DNA from: Bartonella taylorii
Lineage (GTDB): Bacteria > Pseudomonadota > Alphaproteobacteria > Rhizobiales > Rhizobiaceae
Reading direction: 5' to 3'
NCBI RefSeq assembly: GCF_023920105.1
Contig: NZ_CP083693.1
Location: forward strand, 761,001-825,000
DNA: 64,000 nucleotides
In this document: positions 10,174-19,911 of the stretch, piece after piece
Layout: the number at the start of each line of letters is the position of its first letter
How positions within the stretch are numbered: the stretch's first letter is position 1
Translations under genes and position numbers: made by a program
Notes under the pieces: generated by a model
Told to the model about the DNA's origin: nothing
The model's input: only the letters and a program-made list of their open reading frames with translations
Databases searched by the model: none

Positions 10174-10698
10174 ATGTTAAAGCCTTTTAAAAGAGGGTGC
10201 GTTGTTGTATTAGCGCTGTTTTGTATGTTAGAGTTGAGTGTAGCTTTAGCAAAGAAACCCATGGAGCTTCCTCTTCATCCTGTTCCTTTAAGGATACAGA
10301 CAAAGCAAGGGACGGTCTCTTATAGGGTAGAGATTGCTTTTACGCAATCTCAAGCGGCAGCTGGTTTAATGTATCGTACTGATTTTCCGCGTAATCACGC
10401 AATGCTCTTTAGGCAGCAGGAAAGTAAGAAATTAAAGGACAAGCAGAAATTTTTCATGTGGATGGCAAATACGCCTTTATCCTTAGATATGATTTTTTTA
10501 AACGCTGAGGGAGTTATTGTATCTATTGTCGAAAAAACTTCTCCATTTTCAACGGATATTATTTCATCAGTAGTTCCTGCAACTTTTGCACTTGAAGTTA
10601 ACGCTGGTGAAGTTTCTGAAAAACAAATAGAGAAGGGACAACGTGTTATTCATCCTGCTATTTGTGGAAAGTGCGAAGGCGTAAATAATGACGGCTGA
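10174..10698 (+). CDS. DUF192 family exported protein
   Basis: A 174-residue DUF192 protein. Recognisable family parts are TQSQAAAGLMYRTDFP, FFMWMANTPLSLDMIFL and PATFALEVNAGEV. An N-terminal hydrophobic segment (about 8-26, ending SVALAKK) indicates export. The frame is open from 10159, but the second ATG at 10174 has GGTGGTGAT a few bases upstream and gives a standard signal peptide. The function of DUF192 is not established. It overlaps the next gene by 11 bases, so the pair is probably co-transcribed. Confidence 0.82.
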   Translation: MLKPFKRGCVVVLALFCMLELSVALAKKPMELPLHPVPLRIQTKQGTVSYRVEIAFTQSQAAAGLMYRTDFPRNHAMLFRQQESKKLKDKQKFFMWMANTPLSLDMIFLNAEGVIVSIVEKTSPFSTDIISSVVPATFALEVNAGEVSEKQIEKGQRVIHPAICGKCEGVNNDG

Positions 10699-11461
10699 AG
10701 ATATTCGTTTTTTTGAATATGACGCTTTGCGCTTTGCATACCGAGAAGAAGGGCAAGGAACGCCTATTTTGTTAATTCATGGTTTTGGTTCTTCCGCACG
10801 TGTAAATTGGTATTCAACGGGTTGGTTTCGCACCCTTACTGAAGCGGGATATCGTGTTATTGCTCTTGATAATCGCGGACATGGAGATTCAGTTAAAAGT
10901 TACGACCCTTCTTTTTATACGCCTCAAGCTATGGCTAGCGATGCGGTGAGATTGTTGCAACATTTGGAATTATCTAAAGTGCATGTCATGGGATATTCTA
11001 TGGGAGCTCGAATTAGTGCATTTATGGCTCTTTTGTATCCAACATATGTACACAGTGTTATTTTTGGTGGCTTAGGTATTGGTATGGTAACAGGAGCAGG
11101 GGATTGGGAACCTGTTGCTGAGGCTCTTTTAGCAGAAGATATTTCTACCATTACCAATCCACGTGGTTTGATGTTCCGTAAATTTGCAGATCAAACTAAA
11201 AGCGATAGGCGTGCTCTGGCTGCTTGTATTATCACATCAAAACAGGAATTAACAGCATCTGAGGTTTATAAAATTAAACAACCTGCACTTGTTGCTGTTG
11301 GTTCATTAGATGAAATTGGTGGTGAAGCAGAACCATTAGCGGCTTTGTTGCCCTATGGCGAAGCATTACTAATTCCTAATCGAGATCATATGTTTGCTGT
11401 GGGAGATAAAGTCTATAAAAAAGGAGTTATCGATTTTCTTTCTCGTTATCCTATCATATGA
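10688..11461 (+). CDS. Alpha/beta-fold hydrolase
   Basis: A 257-residue alpha/beta hydrolase. The oxyanion region is ILLIHGFGSSARVNW, the nucleophile elbow is GYSMGA (about 98-103), the acid is likely in VGSLDEIGG, and the His is in IPNRDHMFAVGD. No N-terminal signal is visible, so it is cytoplasmic. The substrate cannot be inferred. It overlaps the DUF192 gene by 11 bases. Confidence 0.85.
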   Translation: MTAEDIRFFEYDALRFAYREEGQGTPILLIHGFGSSARVNWYSTGWFRTLTEAGYRVIALDNRGHGDSVKSYDPSFYTPQAMASDAVRLLQHLELSKVHVMGYSMGARISAFMALLYPTYVHSVIFGGLGIGMVTGAGDWEPVAEALLAEDISTITNPRGLMFRKFADQTKSDRRALAACIITSKQELTASEVYKIKQPALVAVGSLDEIGGEAEPLAALLPYGEALLIPNRDHMFAVGDKVYKKGVIDFLSRYPII

Positions 11462-11845
11462 TGAATTATTCATAAGTTTGAGAGTTTGTGAATAATTTAA
11501 TATGTTTTATATCGAGTAAGGCAGAAAGTTTATTCAGATGATCAATGCTTCGTCAAAATATGCTTATATGTGCGGGTACTAAAATTGAGAATAAGGTGGA
11601 AATCATTAAAAATTTACGGTTTTCTAACCGTTTTTTTGTTTTTGAATCTATACGAATATATTTAACAATGATAGACCCTGTTAGGAAGGTTCTTCAGTAA
11701 ATGTGTCAAGATAGTTCTGTTTTGGGTATAGGTAATACATATAAATGAATATTGAAACTAAGATTTTTTACTTCTTTACAGAATCATAGGAGTACCTTAT
11801 TTGCTGCCCAAGAATTAATTTAAAAATCTCAAAAGACAGGAGAGC
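11462..11845. other. Intergenic region with a terminator, possible small RNA
   Basis: 384 bases without a credible ORF. The only clear element is the plus-strand terminator at 11616-11637, which is 155 bases past the hydrolase stop. It may end a long 3' untranslated region or an independent small RNA. Confidence 0.4.
11616..11637 (+). terminator. Rho-independent terminator
   Basis: Six-bp stem ACGGTT/AACCGT with a TTCT loop followed by a T-run (11631-11637). It is the only strong terminator downstream of the DUF192-hydrolase pair. Confidence 0.75.
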
Positions 11846-12061
11846 ATGGTGGATGCTGATGAAATAAAAAAACTTGATAGTTATTTTAAAAACATATTCC
11901 GAAATTCAGCATTGCAAGTGAAAACACGGCCTAAAAAGGATGATTCTTGTGAGGTTTATATTGGGGATGAGTTTTTAGGTATTATCTATCGAGATGAAGA
12001 TGAAAATGAACTATCATATAATTTCTCAATGGCCATATTAGATATTGATTTAGAAAATTGA
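11846..12061 (+). CDS. DUF3126 family protein
   Basis: A 71-residue protein matching the small alphaproteobacterial DUF3126 family: DEIKKLDSYFKNIF at the N-terminus, RPKKDDSCEVYIGDEFLG in the middle and FSMAILDIDLE at the end. It is acidic and has no membrane segment. The ATG at 11846 has GGAGA just upstream. The function of the family is unknown. It stands alone and converges with radC. Confidence 0.82.
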   Translation: MVDADEIKKLDSYFKNIFRNSALQVKTRPKKDDSCEVYIGDEFLGIIYRDEDENELSYNFSMAILDIDLEN

Positions 12062-12105
12062 TTCGTTATAAATAATTGAATGAAATCTTTCTTCATCAAT
12101 AAAAT

Positions 12106-12900
12106 TTATATGATTTTTAATGCTTTAAAACTTGTATGCGTGTTTCGTGCAATAATAAGGTGGTCATGAATAACAATGCCTAACGCGTTTGCTGCATCTT
12201 TTAATCTATATGTCATTGTTATATCTGCTTTAGAAGGTGTCGCATCACCAGAGGGGTGATTGTGTACTAAGATAAGTCCTGATGCGGATAATTCCAAAGC
12301 TCGAGAAATTACTTCACGTGGATAGACAGGAGTATGATCAATGGTTCCAGTTTGTTGTACTTCATCAGCAAGTAAACCATTTTTCTTATCAAGAAATAAA
12401 ACGCGAAATTGTTCGCGTGTTTCATGAGCCATGACAGCTTTACAATAAGCGAGTACTTTATCCCATGATGCAAAGATATCACGTTTAAATAACTCGGCAC
12501 GAACAATGCGTCCAGCAACGTCTGAAATAATTTTCAAATCAGTTGCAGTTGCTGGCCCACATCCTTGAATTTCTTGAAGTCGATGAATATCAGCACCCAA
12601 TACATCAGCTAATGAGCCAAAACGTGCTATCAAGCTCTTGGCTATTGGTTTTGTATTTGCTCGGGGGATAGTGCGAAAAAGCAGTAATTCAAGGTATTCA
12701 TAATCTTCAATTGCATTTCCTTTTGACTTTAAATAGCGTTTACGGAGTCGTTCACGATGTCCTTGGTAATGCTTATGTGTTTGTAAGCTTTTCTGTAGGT
12801 TTTCATTTTTGGTTTTTGATATTGGAGTAAGTGGAGAGCATGATGTTAAAGCAAAATGGTTGCTTTCGATGTCCCCTTTTTTATTTATTTTTTTAGCCAT
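12106..12900 (-). CDS. radC: RadC family JAB-domain protein
   Basis: A 264-residue RadC-family protein. It has a UPF0758 N-terminal region with a helix-hairpin-helix (LQEIQGCGPATATDLK, about 110-125) and a C-terminal JAMM/MPN domain with the metal motif VHNHPSGDATPSKAD (about 213-227). The family was once linked to recombination repair, but that has been withdrawn for E. coli and the biochemical role is unsettled. The Lys-rich first 40 residues are less conserved. It lies 16 bases after map and is probably the last gene of sfsA-map-radC. Confidence 0.88.
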   Translation of the reverse strand: MAKKINKKGDIESNHFALTSCSPLTPISKTKNENLQKSLQTHKHYQGHRERLRKRYLKSKGNAIEDYEYLELLLFRTIPRANTKPIAKSLIARFGSLADVLGADIHRLQEIQGCGPATATDLKIISDVAGRIVRAELFKRDIFASWDKVLAYCKAVMAHETREQFRVLFLDKKNGLLADEVQQTGTIDHTPVYPREVISRALELSASGLILVHNHPSGDATPSKADITMTYRLKDAANALGIVIHDHLIIARNTHTSFKALKII

Positions 12901-12916
12901 GTTGTTTCTACATTAT

Positions 12917-13747
12917 TTAGGCATGTAAATTGGGAATATAAAAAATATCTTTAGGAGATTGTGTAAAAATTTCGCATCCTTCATTTGTTACACCAATTGT
13001 ATGTTCGTACTGTGCGGTAAGAGATCGATCGCGTGTAACGGCAGTCCAGCCATCAGATAAAATCTTAACCTGTGGCTTTCCAAGATTGATCATGGGCTCA
13101 ATTGTAAACATCATACCCTGTTTTAGTTCGATTCCTTCTCCTGGGGTTCCATAATGGAGAATATTGGGTGCATCATGAAAAAGCTGACCAATTCCATGAC
13201 CACAAAAATCTTTTACAATTGAGCAGCGTTCAGATTCTGCATACTGTTGAATGGCAGCGCCAATATCACCTGTGGTTGCTCCAGGTTTGACTGCAGCAAT
13301 TCCTCTCATAAGACTTTCATGTGTTATTTTTAGCAAACGTTCGGCAGCACGTCTGATTTTTCCCACAGGGTACATGCGGCTTGAATCTCCATGCCAACCA
13401 TCGAGAATAAAAGTTACATCAACATTAACGATGTCACCTTCTTGTAAAGGCCTTTTATTGGGAATCCCATGGCAAACAACGTGATTGATGGATGTACAGC
13501 ATGAATGTCCGTATCCATGATAATTCAGGTCAGCAGGAAGTGCTCCCTGCTTAGCACCAAAAATAAACACGAAATCATCAATTTCTTGCGTAGTAACACC
13601 AGGCTTAATAATATCCGTGAGTGCATCGAGACATTCTGCAGCAATGCGACCAACTTCACGCATTTTAACAAAAGCGTGCTCATCAAAAATGCGGATTTGC
13701 CCATTAAATTTTAAGGGTACTTTGTTATAGTCAATATATTCAATCAT
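12917..13747 (-). CDS. map: Methionine aminopeptidase type I
   Basis: A 276-residue type I methionine aminopeptidase that removes the initiator Met. The metal ligands are visible: the two Asp in VNVDVTFILDGWHGDSS, His in GHGIGQLFHDAPNI, Glu in FTIEPMINLG and Glu in QYEHTIGVT. The length is normal for the bacterial enzyme with a short N-terminal extension. It overlaps sfsA by 8 bases. Confidence 0.95.
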   Translation of the reverse strand: MIEYIDYNKVPLKFNGQIRIFDEHAFVKMREVGRIAAECLDALTDIIKPGVTTQEIDDFVFIFGAKQGALPADLNYHGYGHSCCTSINHVVCHGIPNKRPLQEGDIVNVDVTFILDGWHGDSSRMYPVGKIRRAAERLLKITHESLMRGIAAVKPGATTGDIGAAIQQYAESERCSIVKDFCGHGIGQLFHDAPNILHYGTPGEGIELKQGMMFTIEPMINLGKPQVKILSDGWTAVTRDRSLTAQYEHTIGVTNEGCEIFTQSPKDIFYIPNLHA

Positions 13748-14456
13748 TGCTTTTTCTGTTTTCTATTTTTACTCGATGAATCGGAAAAATACCTTCTATA
13801 TTTACGTGACATTTTACAGCATAAAATTCTACCCCTGATTTTAATGCTAAATCAAACTTACGTCCATAAGTTGGATCAAGATCATGGCAAATTGTGAAAG
13901 ATGAACAATCTTCCCGTTGAATTATATAAAGCATAGCGGCTCGTTTTCCTTGTTGCACAATTTTTATGAGCTCTTCAAGGTGGCGTGTGCCGCGTTTTGT
14001 TACGGTATCAGGAAATTCTGCTAATCCTTTTTGGCGAATAAAGTGGACATTTTTGACTTCTAGGTAACAGTCAGGTTGAACGCCATCACGCAGAAGAAAG
14101 TCAATCCGTGATTGTGTACCATAGTTTTGTTCTTTCAAAATTGTTTTGTACCCGCTTAATTCCGGTAATAATCTATTTTGAATTGCTTCCAATGCAAGTT
14201 TATTGGGTAAAGTTGTATTGATACCAACCAAAGTATTATTTGCCTCGACAATTTCTAATCGATATGTGTATTTTCGCTTGGAATTGTTGTTACGTGAAAG
14301 CCAAATATTGGAGTTTGGAGTCGTCAATCCAAGCATCGATCCTGTGTTAGGAACTGATACCGTGAAGATTTGTTGATCGTCCCATTTAACATCAGCAAGA
14401 AAACGTTTATAACGACGGATGAGTTTTGCAGGAAAAAGTTTGGGAATAAAGAGCAT
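13740..14456 (-). CDS. sfsA: SfsA family protein (sugar fermentation stimulation homologue)
   Basis: A 238-residue SfsA homologue. Family features are the N-terminal OB-like part with NTGSMLGLTTPNSNIWLS (about 36-53) and the C-terminal nuclease-like fold with DFLLRDG, YLEVKNVHF and FPDTVTKRGTRHLEEL. It was first found as a stimulator of maltose metabolism in E. coli and its molecular activity is uncertain. It is first in the sfsA-map-radC run. AAGG precedes the ATG. Confidence 0.9.
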   Translation of the reverse strand: MLFIPKLFPAKLIRRYKRFLADVKWDDQQIFTVSVPNTGSMLGLTTPNSNIWLSRNNNSKRKYTYRLEIVEANNTLVGINTTLPNKLALEAIQNRLLPELSGYKTILKEQNYGTQSRIDFLLRDGVQPDCYLEVKNVHFIRQKGLAEFPDTVTKRGTRHLEELIKIVQQGKRAAMLYIIQREDCSSFTICHDLDPTYGRKFDLALKSGVEFYAVKCHVNIEGIFPIHRVKIENRKSND

Positions 14457-14775
14457 ATACCTTTTTTAGAATGTATAATTTTTTAGTTCAACTCAGATTG
14501 CTATTTGTAAGTGTTATAGAATATTAAATAACGCGCTGTGGATGCAAAAAAACATTAAGGTAATTCGTATAACCGCTCTAAGACTTAAAATGAAAGTTCT
14601 TTTTTTTCACAATTCATTGTTAATCCTTTTAAAATTATTATTTCATAAACTCTTAATGAAAAGATAATATGCACCGTAATTTGTTATTTAAAAGGTTGTT
14701 TTGGGGCATATTCTATTAAAAGGTTGTATTCAAAAACAGTTATAGGGGCAGAATGTTTGGAATTAGGTAAGACTT
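14457..14775. other. Divergent intergenic region sfsA / trmJ
   Basis: 319 AT-rich bases between divergent genes. A 12-mer TTAAAAGGTTGT is present twice (14688-14699 and 14716-14727) within 90 bases of the trmJ start. No ORF or stable terminator was seen. Confidence 0.5.
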
Positions 14776-15612
14776 ATGGCTGGAACTGATAAGAATCGTA
14801 CAAATTTAACAAGTGGTCCAACTATTATTTTAGTTGAACCGCAGTTGCCTGAAAATATTGGTATGGTAGCAAGGGCTATGGCAAATTTTGGGCTCTCTAA
14901 GCTCCGGTTAGTTAAACCTCGAGAAGCATTTCCAAATGAAAAAGCCAGAGCTGCAGCGAGTAAAGCAGATCATGTCATTAATGATACAATGATTTTTAAT
15001 ACGTTGCGTGATGCTATTGCGGATTTACAGTATGTTTTTGCTACAACGGCACGTGAAAGATGTGGTTTTAAAACTGTAAAAAGTGCTGTTGAAGCAGCGT
15101 GTATGTTACGTCAGTATGAGAATATTGGACATAAAACAGGTATTTTATTTGGAAGAGAGAGATGGGGACTAGAAAATGATGAAATCAGTCTTGTTGATGA
15201 AATTATCACTTTTCCAGTCAATCCTGCTTTTGCATCACTTAATATTGCACAAGCAGTTTTGCTTATATCTTACGAATGGATGAAATCAGGTTTGGAAGAT
15301 GTGAGAGATACAGCTTTTCGTGCAATAGAGATGAAGCCAGCGAATAAAGCAACCTTTCATGGTTTTTTATCTCAGTTAGAAGGTGCTTTGGATATCCGTG
15401 GATATTTTAGACCCCGAGAGCGCAAAGAAGTGATGGTTGCAAATCTGCGCTCTGTTTTCACGCGTGCTCATTTTAGTGAATCTGAGATTCGCTTGCTACG
15501 GGGAGTTATATCTTCATTGGATCATTTTTCGCCTAAATTTCCACGGGGAAGTGGTGCGCCTGTAGATCGTGATCGCAAAAAATTAAAAACAAGTGTGAAT
15601 ACTGATGGATGA
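14776..15612 (+). CDS. trmJ: tRNA/rRNA 2'-O-methyltransferase, TrmJ-like (SpoU family)
   Basis: A 278-residue SPOUT methyltransferase of the TrmJ type, which modifies the 2'-hydroxyl of tRNA position 32. Motif 1 is LVEPQLPENIGMVARAMANFG (about 21-41; key Glu-Asn at 29-30), motif 2 is GILFGRERWGLEN and motif 3 is FPVNPAFASLNIAQAV. A C-terminal extension of about 100 residues is present, as in TrmJ. AGGT lies 8 bases before the ATG. It overlaps murI by 8 bases. Confidence 0.85.
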   Translation: MAGTDKNRTNLTSGPTIILVEPQLPENIGMVARAMANFGLSKLRLVKPREAFPNEKARAAASKADHVINDTMIFNTLRDAIADLQYVFATTARERCGFKTVKSAVEAACMLRQYENIGHKTGILFGRERWGLENDEISLVDEIITFPVNPAFASLNIAQAVLLISYEWMKSGLEDVRDTAFRAIEMKPANKATFHGFLSQLEGALDIRGYFRPRERKEVMVANLRSVFTRAHFSESEIRLLRGVISSLDHFSPKFPRGSGAPVDRDRKKLKTSVNTDG

Positions 15613-16417
15613 ACGGCCTGTTCTTTTTTTTGATAGTGGTATTGGCGGTTTAACGGTGTTGAGGGAAGTCCGCGTTCTTATCCCTGAAAGACAATTTATT
15701 TATGTTGCTGACGATACGGGATTTCCTTATGGAAGTTGGGAAGAAAATGTTCTGAAAACCCGCATTTTAAAGATTTTTAAAATTCTTTTAACACTTTATA
15801 ACCCTGCTTTATGTGTAATCGCTTGCAATACTGTTTCTACACTGATGATGGCAGATTTACGACAAAAATTTCCCCATATTCTTTTTGTAGGAACAGTTCC
15901 TGCAATTAAATCAGCGGCAGAACAAACAAAATCTGGCTTTATTTCAGTATTAGCTACTCCTGGGACAGTTAAACGTGCTTATACACATGAATTAATCAAT
16001 TCTTTTGCTGCTCAGTGTCATGTTCAGCTTGTTGGAAGTGAAAAACTTGCTGGATTTGCTGAAGATTATTTACGTGGTAAACTTATAGATTTGGAAGAAT
16101 TACGTCACGAAATCTTTCCGTGTTTTGTTGAGAAAAATGGCAAATATACTGATATTGTTGTTTTAGCTTGTACACATTATCCTTTTTTGATTAACTTCTT
16201 TCGTGAACAAGCTTTATGGCCAGTTGAATGGATCGATCCGGCAAAGGCTATAGCCAAACATACAAGATCATTATTACCGAAAAGAATAAATCTAAAAACC
16301 ATAAAAAAACATAAAGATTTTGCGTTGTTTACATCGCAAAATGTAACTTCTTCAACAAGGCATTTGTTAAAAAGATTTAGCTTAAATATCATGAAAGGAG
16401 TTGACTTTGGAGTCTGA
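15605..16417 (+). CDS. murI: Glutamate racemase
   Basis: A 270-residue glutamate racemase that supplies D-Glu for peptidoglycan. The first catalytic region is FFDSGIGGLTVLREV. The two catalytic cysteines are in IACNTVST (about 76-83) and LACTHYPFL (about 188-196). It overlaps the trmJ stop by 8 bases and is probably translated from the same message. Confidence 0.94.
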   Translation: MDERPVLFFDSGIGGLTVLREVRVLIPERQFIYVADDTGFPYGSWEENVLKTRILKIFKILLTLYNPALCVIACNTVSTLMMADLRQKFPHILFVGTVPAIKSAAEQTKSGFISVLATPGTVKRAYTHELINSFAAQCHVQLVGSEKLAGFAEDYLRGKLIDLEELRHEIFPCFVEKNGKYTDIVVLACTHYPFLINFFREQALWPVEWIDPAKAIAKHTRSLLPKRINLKTIKKHKDFALFTSQNVTSSTRHLLKRFSLNIMKGVDFGV

Positions 16418-16600
16418 GGTCAATAAAGCTATTTCAGCTTTTTCTTTCGAGAAAATGGCATTAATTGACGTGTCCCGTGGATGACTGTGCATATTATATG
16501 TTAAGGTATCCTGTCAGTCTTTCAATTTGAAGGCAGAGGAGGGTGCGTTTCCTTAAGGTCTTACTGTGAGATTTTTTGTTCTATTTTTAAAGGAAATGCG

Positions 16601-17218
16601 ATGAGTAAACGTGAAACAACGAAATATAAAATTGACCGCCGTATGGGAGAAAATATTTGGGGGCGCCCAAAATCTCCTGTGAATCGTCGTGATTATGGTC
16701 CAGGCCAGCATGGACAACGCCGTAAAGGGAAACTTTCTGATTATGGTGTGCAATTGCGTGCTAAGCAGAAGCTAAAAGGATTTTATGGTGATATTTCAGA
16801 AAAACAATTTCGTAAAACTTATGAAGAAGCTGCTCGTCGACGTGGTGATACTGGTGAAAATCTTATCGGCCTTTTAGAATCACGTTTGGATGCGGTCGTT
16901 TACCGTGCAAAATTTGTACCTACAATTTTTGCTTCTCGCCAATTTATCAATCATGGTCATGTTAATGTAAATGGTCGGCGCACGAATATTCAATCGTATC
17001 GTTGCAAACCAGGTGATGTTATTGAGATTCGTGAAAAATCAAAACAACTTGTTTTAGTTTTGGAATCTATGCAATTGGCAGAACGTGATGTACCTGAATA
17101 TATTGAAGCAGATCATAATCAAATGAAAGCAACATTTACGCGTATTCCTGCTTTTGCAGATGTTCCTTACGCTGTGCAAATGGAGCCTAATTTAGTTGTT
17201 GAATTTTATTCTCGTTGA
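16601..17218 (+). CDS. rpsD: 30S ribosomal protein S4
   Basis: A 205-residue S4, a primary 16S rRNA binder. It begins [20 protein letters not shown], the alphaproteobacterial form, and has the S4 RNA-binding domain at [20 protein letters not shown] (about 95-114) and [11 protein letters not shown]. It ends VVEFYSR as expected. AAAGGA precedes the ATG by six bases. It stands alone with a 183-base leader after murI; a regulatory fold in the leader is possible but not demonstrable here. Confidence 0.97.
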   Translation: MSKRETTKYKIDRRMGENIWGRPKSPVNRRDYGPGQHGQRRKGKLSDYGVQLRAKQKLKGFYGDISEKQFRKTYEEAARRRGDTGENLIGLLESRLDAVVYRAKFVPTIFASRQFINHGHVNVNGRRTNIQSYRCKPGDVIEIREKSKQLVLVLESMQLAERDVPEYIEADHNQMKATFTRIPAFADVPYAVQMEPNLVVEFYSR

Positions 17219-17522
17219 GTTTTCTATGAGAGAGGTCATTACTCTGTATACTTTTTTATATGCTCAAACTTATTATATTGCTTTATAGCCATTAACGAAG
17301 TGTCTTTTATAAAATGGTGCTATATTGAGTTTGTTTTGTTATATTTTATAGCAATAGGATTTGTATAGCCCATTTCTTTTTTGTATATCTCATCTTATAG
17401 GGTGAAAAAGATAAGTTTAGGTCGCACTACATTCGTTGTTGTTTCTATTACTCTTGTAGAATCTGCTATTTATTATGCAGAGTTATGGTATTGTGGGTAA
17501 TATTTCAGTTGAATATCAGGTA
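17219..17522. other. Intergenic region rpsD-ttcA
   Basis: 304 AT-rich bases with neither a clear terminator nor a credible small ORF. The first 48 bases of the longest ttcA frame (17475-17522) lie inside it but lack a ribosome binding site. Confidence 0.4.
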
Positions 17523-18371
17523 ATGGAAGAGAATGTAGAGAAAACTGCTTCTTTATTGAGCGAAGTTGATGATTGTCATCCAATATTTCGGATTGCTCCT
17601 TCGACTGTGGAATTTAATAAATTACGTAAACGGCTTTTACGCCATATGCGGCAAGCACTGGATGATTTTTCTATGCTTTCTTCAGGAGATAAATGGCTTA
17701 TTGCTTTATCGGGCGGAAAAGATTCTTACGGCTTACTAGCGCTTCTTTTAGATTTAAAATGGCGCGGTCTTTTACCTGTTGAAATTCTAGCTTGTAACCT
17801 TGATCAAGGACAGCCAGGCTTCCCAAAGCATATTCTTCCAGATTTTTTAAACTCTTATCAAATTCCATATCGCATTGAGTATCAGGATACTTATTCCATT
17901 GTTACAGATAAATTGACACATACGCAAACATATTGTTCGCTTTGTTCTCGGTTGCGACGTGGTAATTTATACCGTATCGCTCGTGAAGAGGGATGTTCTG
18001 CATTAGTTCTCGGACATCATCGTGATGATGTTTTAGAAACATTTTTTATGAATTTGTTTCATGGTGGACGATTAGCAGCCATGCCTGGAAAGCTTATCAA
18101 CGATGAAGGAGATCTTTTTGTTTTACGTCCTCTTGTTTACGCTGCTGAAGAAGATATGGAGAAGTTTTCTCAAGCGATGCAATTTCCTATCATTCCTTGC
18201 AATCTTTGTGGTAGCCAAGATGGTTTACAACGCAATGCAATGAAAGAAATGCTAAGAGATATTGAAAGAAGGATGCCGGGACGTAAAGATACCATGATTC
18301 GTGCTTTGACAAATGTTCGTCCAAGCCATTTGCTTGATAAAAATTTCTTTGATTTTACAACTTTATTATAA
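17523..18371 (+). CDS. ttcA: tRNA 2-thiocytidine biosynthesis protein TtcA
   Basis: A 282-residue TtcA from the chosen start. This ATP- and [4Fe-4S]-dependent enzyme thiolates cytidine 32 of tRNA. The PP-loop is [11 protein letters not shown], the first Cys pair is [15 protein letters not shown], and a further Cys pair is [14 protein letters not shown]. An ATG at 17475 is in frame but has no ribosome binding site, whereas the ATG at 17523 begins the family-like [10 protein letters not shown] and has an AGG upstream, so it was preferred. Confidence 0.92.
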   Translation: MEENVEKTASLLSEVDDCHPIFRIAPSTVEFNKLRKRLLRHMRQALDDFSMLSSGDKWLIALSGGKDSYGLLALLLDLKWRGLLPVEILACNLDQGQPGFPKHILPDFLNSYQIPYRIEYQDTYSIVTDKLTHTQTYCSLCSRLRRGNLYRIAREEGCSALVLGHHRDDVLETFFMNLFHGGRLAAMPGKLINDEGDLFVLRPLVYAAEEDMEKFSQAMQFPIIPCNLCGSQDGLQRNAMKEMLRDIERRMPGRKDTMIRALTNVRPSHLLDKNFFDFTTLL

Positions 18372-18415
18372 TTATGACGATTAGTTATTAAGCGCTATAA
18401 GTTTGAGATTTACCT

Positions 18416-19729
18416 TCAAACTGCGATACCATAAAGATCATAAGCATCAGATTTTTCTATTTTTACGGTAACAAATTCACCTACACGTAACGGTCGTCGT
18501 GATGATATATGTACAACACCATCTATTTCTGGAGCATCATACTGACTACGCCCTTTAGCGGTTTTTCCTTGACTTTCATCAATCAGAACTTGGAATCTTT
18601 TTCCAATTTTTTTCTTTAAAAGAAGAGCTGAAATTTGTTGTTGTTTTGCCATAAAGCGATGCCAGCGGCTTTCTTTTACTTCTTCGGCAATATTTTCTAG
18701 ATCCAAATCATTTGCAGCAGCACCTTTTACTTCTTCATATTTAAAACAGCCGGCACGTTCAATTTTTGTTTCCTCTAACCATTCAAGAAGTGTGTTAAAA
18801 TCTTCATTCGTTTCTCCTGGAAAACCGACAATAAATGTTGATCGTAAAGTGAGGTCTGGACAAATTTTTCTCCACCTTTCAATTCTACGGTTTGTTTTTT
18901 CCATATGAGCAGGACGCTTCATGTTACGTAAAACCGTTGGTGATGCGTGTTGAAAAGGAATATCCAGATAAGGGAGAATTTTTCTTTCCGCCATAAGTTC
19001 AATAACTTCATCAACATGAGGATAAGGATAGACATAATGCATGCGTATCCAAATACCCATGTTGCCTAGTTCGCAACAAAGATCGAAAAATTTGGTTTTT
19101 ACTGTGCGATCTTTCCAAGGACTTTCGCGATATTTAATATCAATACCATAAGCACCTGTATCTTGTGAAATAACCAAAAGTTCTTTTACGCCAGCTTGTA
19201 CGAGTTTTTCAGCTTCGCGAAGAACATCATTGATAGGACGTGAAGTAAGGTTACCACGTAGAGTAGGAATAATGCAAAAACTACATCGATTAGAACATCC
19301 TTCAGAAATTTTTAAATAAGCATAATGGCGAGGTGTTAAGCGAATACCTTGCGGGGGAACTAAATCAATAAAGGGATCATGAATTGGAGGAATTGCTGTA
19401 TGAACAGCTTGTATAACACTTTCATAGGCTTGTGGCCCTGTAATAGCTAATACATTAGGATGTGCTTGACGAATAACATCAGGATCAGCACCAAGACATC
19501 CAGTTACAATAACTTTTCCATTTTCTTTGAGGGCTTCACCAATATTAGCTAATGATTCATTTCGGGCAGAATCAATAAAACCACAGGTATTCACAATGAC
19601 AAGATCAGCACTTTGATGCTTATATGAGATTTCATAACCTTCAGATCGTAGTCTAGTAATAATTCGCTCAGAATCTACCAGTGCTTTTGGACATCCGAGG
19701 GAGACAAAACTAATGCGAGGTGCTGCCAT
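18416..19729 (-). CDS. rimO: Ribosomal protein S12 methylthiotransferase
   Basis: A 437-residue radical-SAM methylthiotransferase that modifies Asp88 of ribosomal protein S12. The N-terminal cluster region includes [12 protein letters not shown] and [10 protein letters not shown]. The radical-SAM motif is [14 protein letters not shown] (CxxxCxxC), and a C-terminal TRAM domain is present (about 370-437). GFIDSA and the length favour RimO over MiaB. AGGA lies six bases before the ATG. It is monocistronic between ttcA (convergent) and lexA. Confidence 0.95.
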   Translation of the reverse strand: MAAPRISFVSLGCPKALVDSERIITRLRSEGYEISYKHQSADLVIVNTCGFIDSARNESLANIGEALKENGKVIVTGCLGADPDVIRQAHPNVLAITGPQAYESVIQAVHTAIPPIHDPFIDLVPPQGIRLTPRHYAYLKISEGCSNRCSFCIIPTLRGNLTSRPINDVLREAEKLVQAGVKELLVISQDTGAYGIDIKYRESPWKDRTVKTKFFDLCCELGNMGIWIRMHYVYPYPHVDEVIELMAERKILPYLDIPFQHASPTVLRNMKRPAHMEKTNRRIERWRKICPDLTLRSTFIVGFPGETNEDFNTLLEWLEETKIERAGCFKYEEVKGAAANDLDLENIAEEVKESRWHRFMAKQQQISALLLKKKIGKRFQVLIDESQGKTAKGRSQYDAPEIDGVVHISSRRPLRVGEFVTVKIEKSDAYDLYGIAV

Positions 19730-19911
19730 GATAAATCCTGCAACTTTATGATAATTAAATAAATTTTATGCTGTTTTTACTTCGTTAAAAATAAAAAATG
19801 CTCTATTTTATGGATGCATATATTTTATTAATGTGTGTGACACAATATGAAAAAGATACTAAATAATTTCTCACTAAATGTATTGAGTGAATTAGGCAAG
19901 TTTTCTATTTT

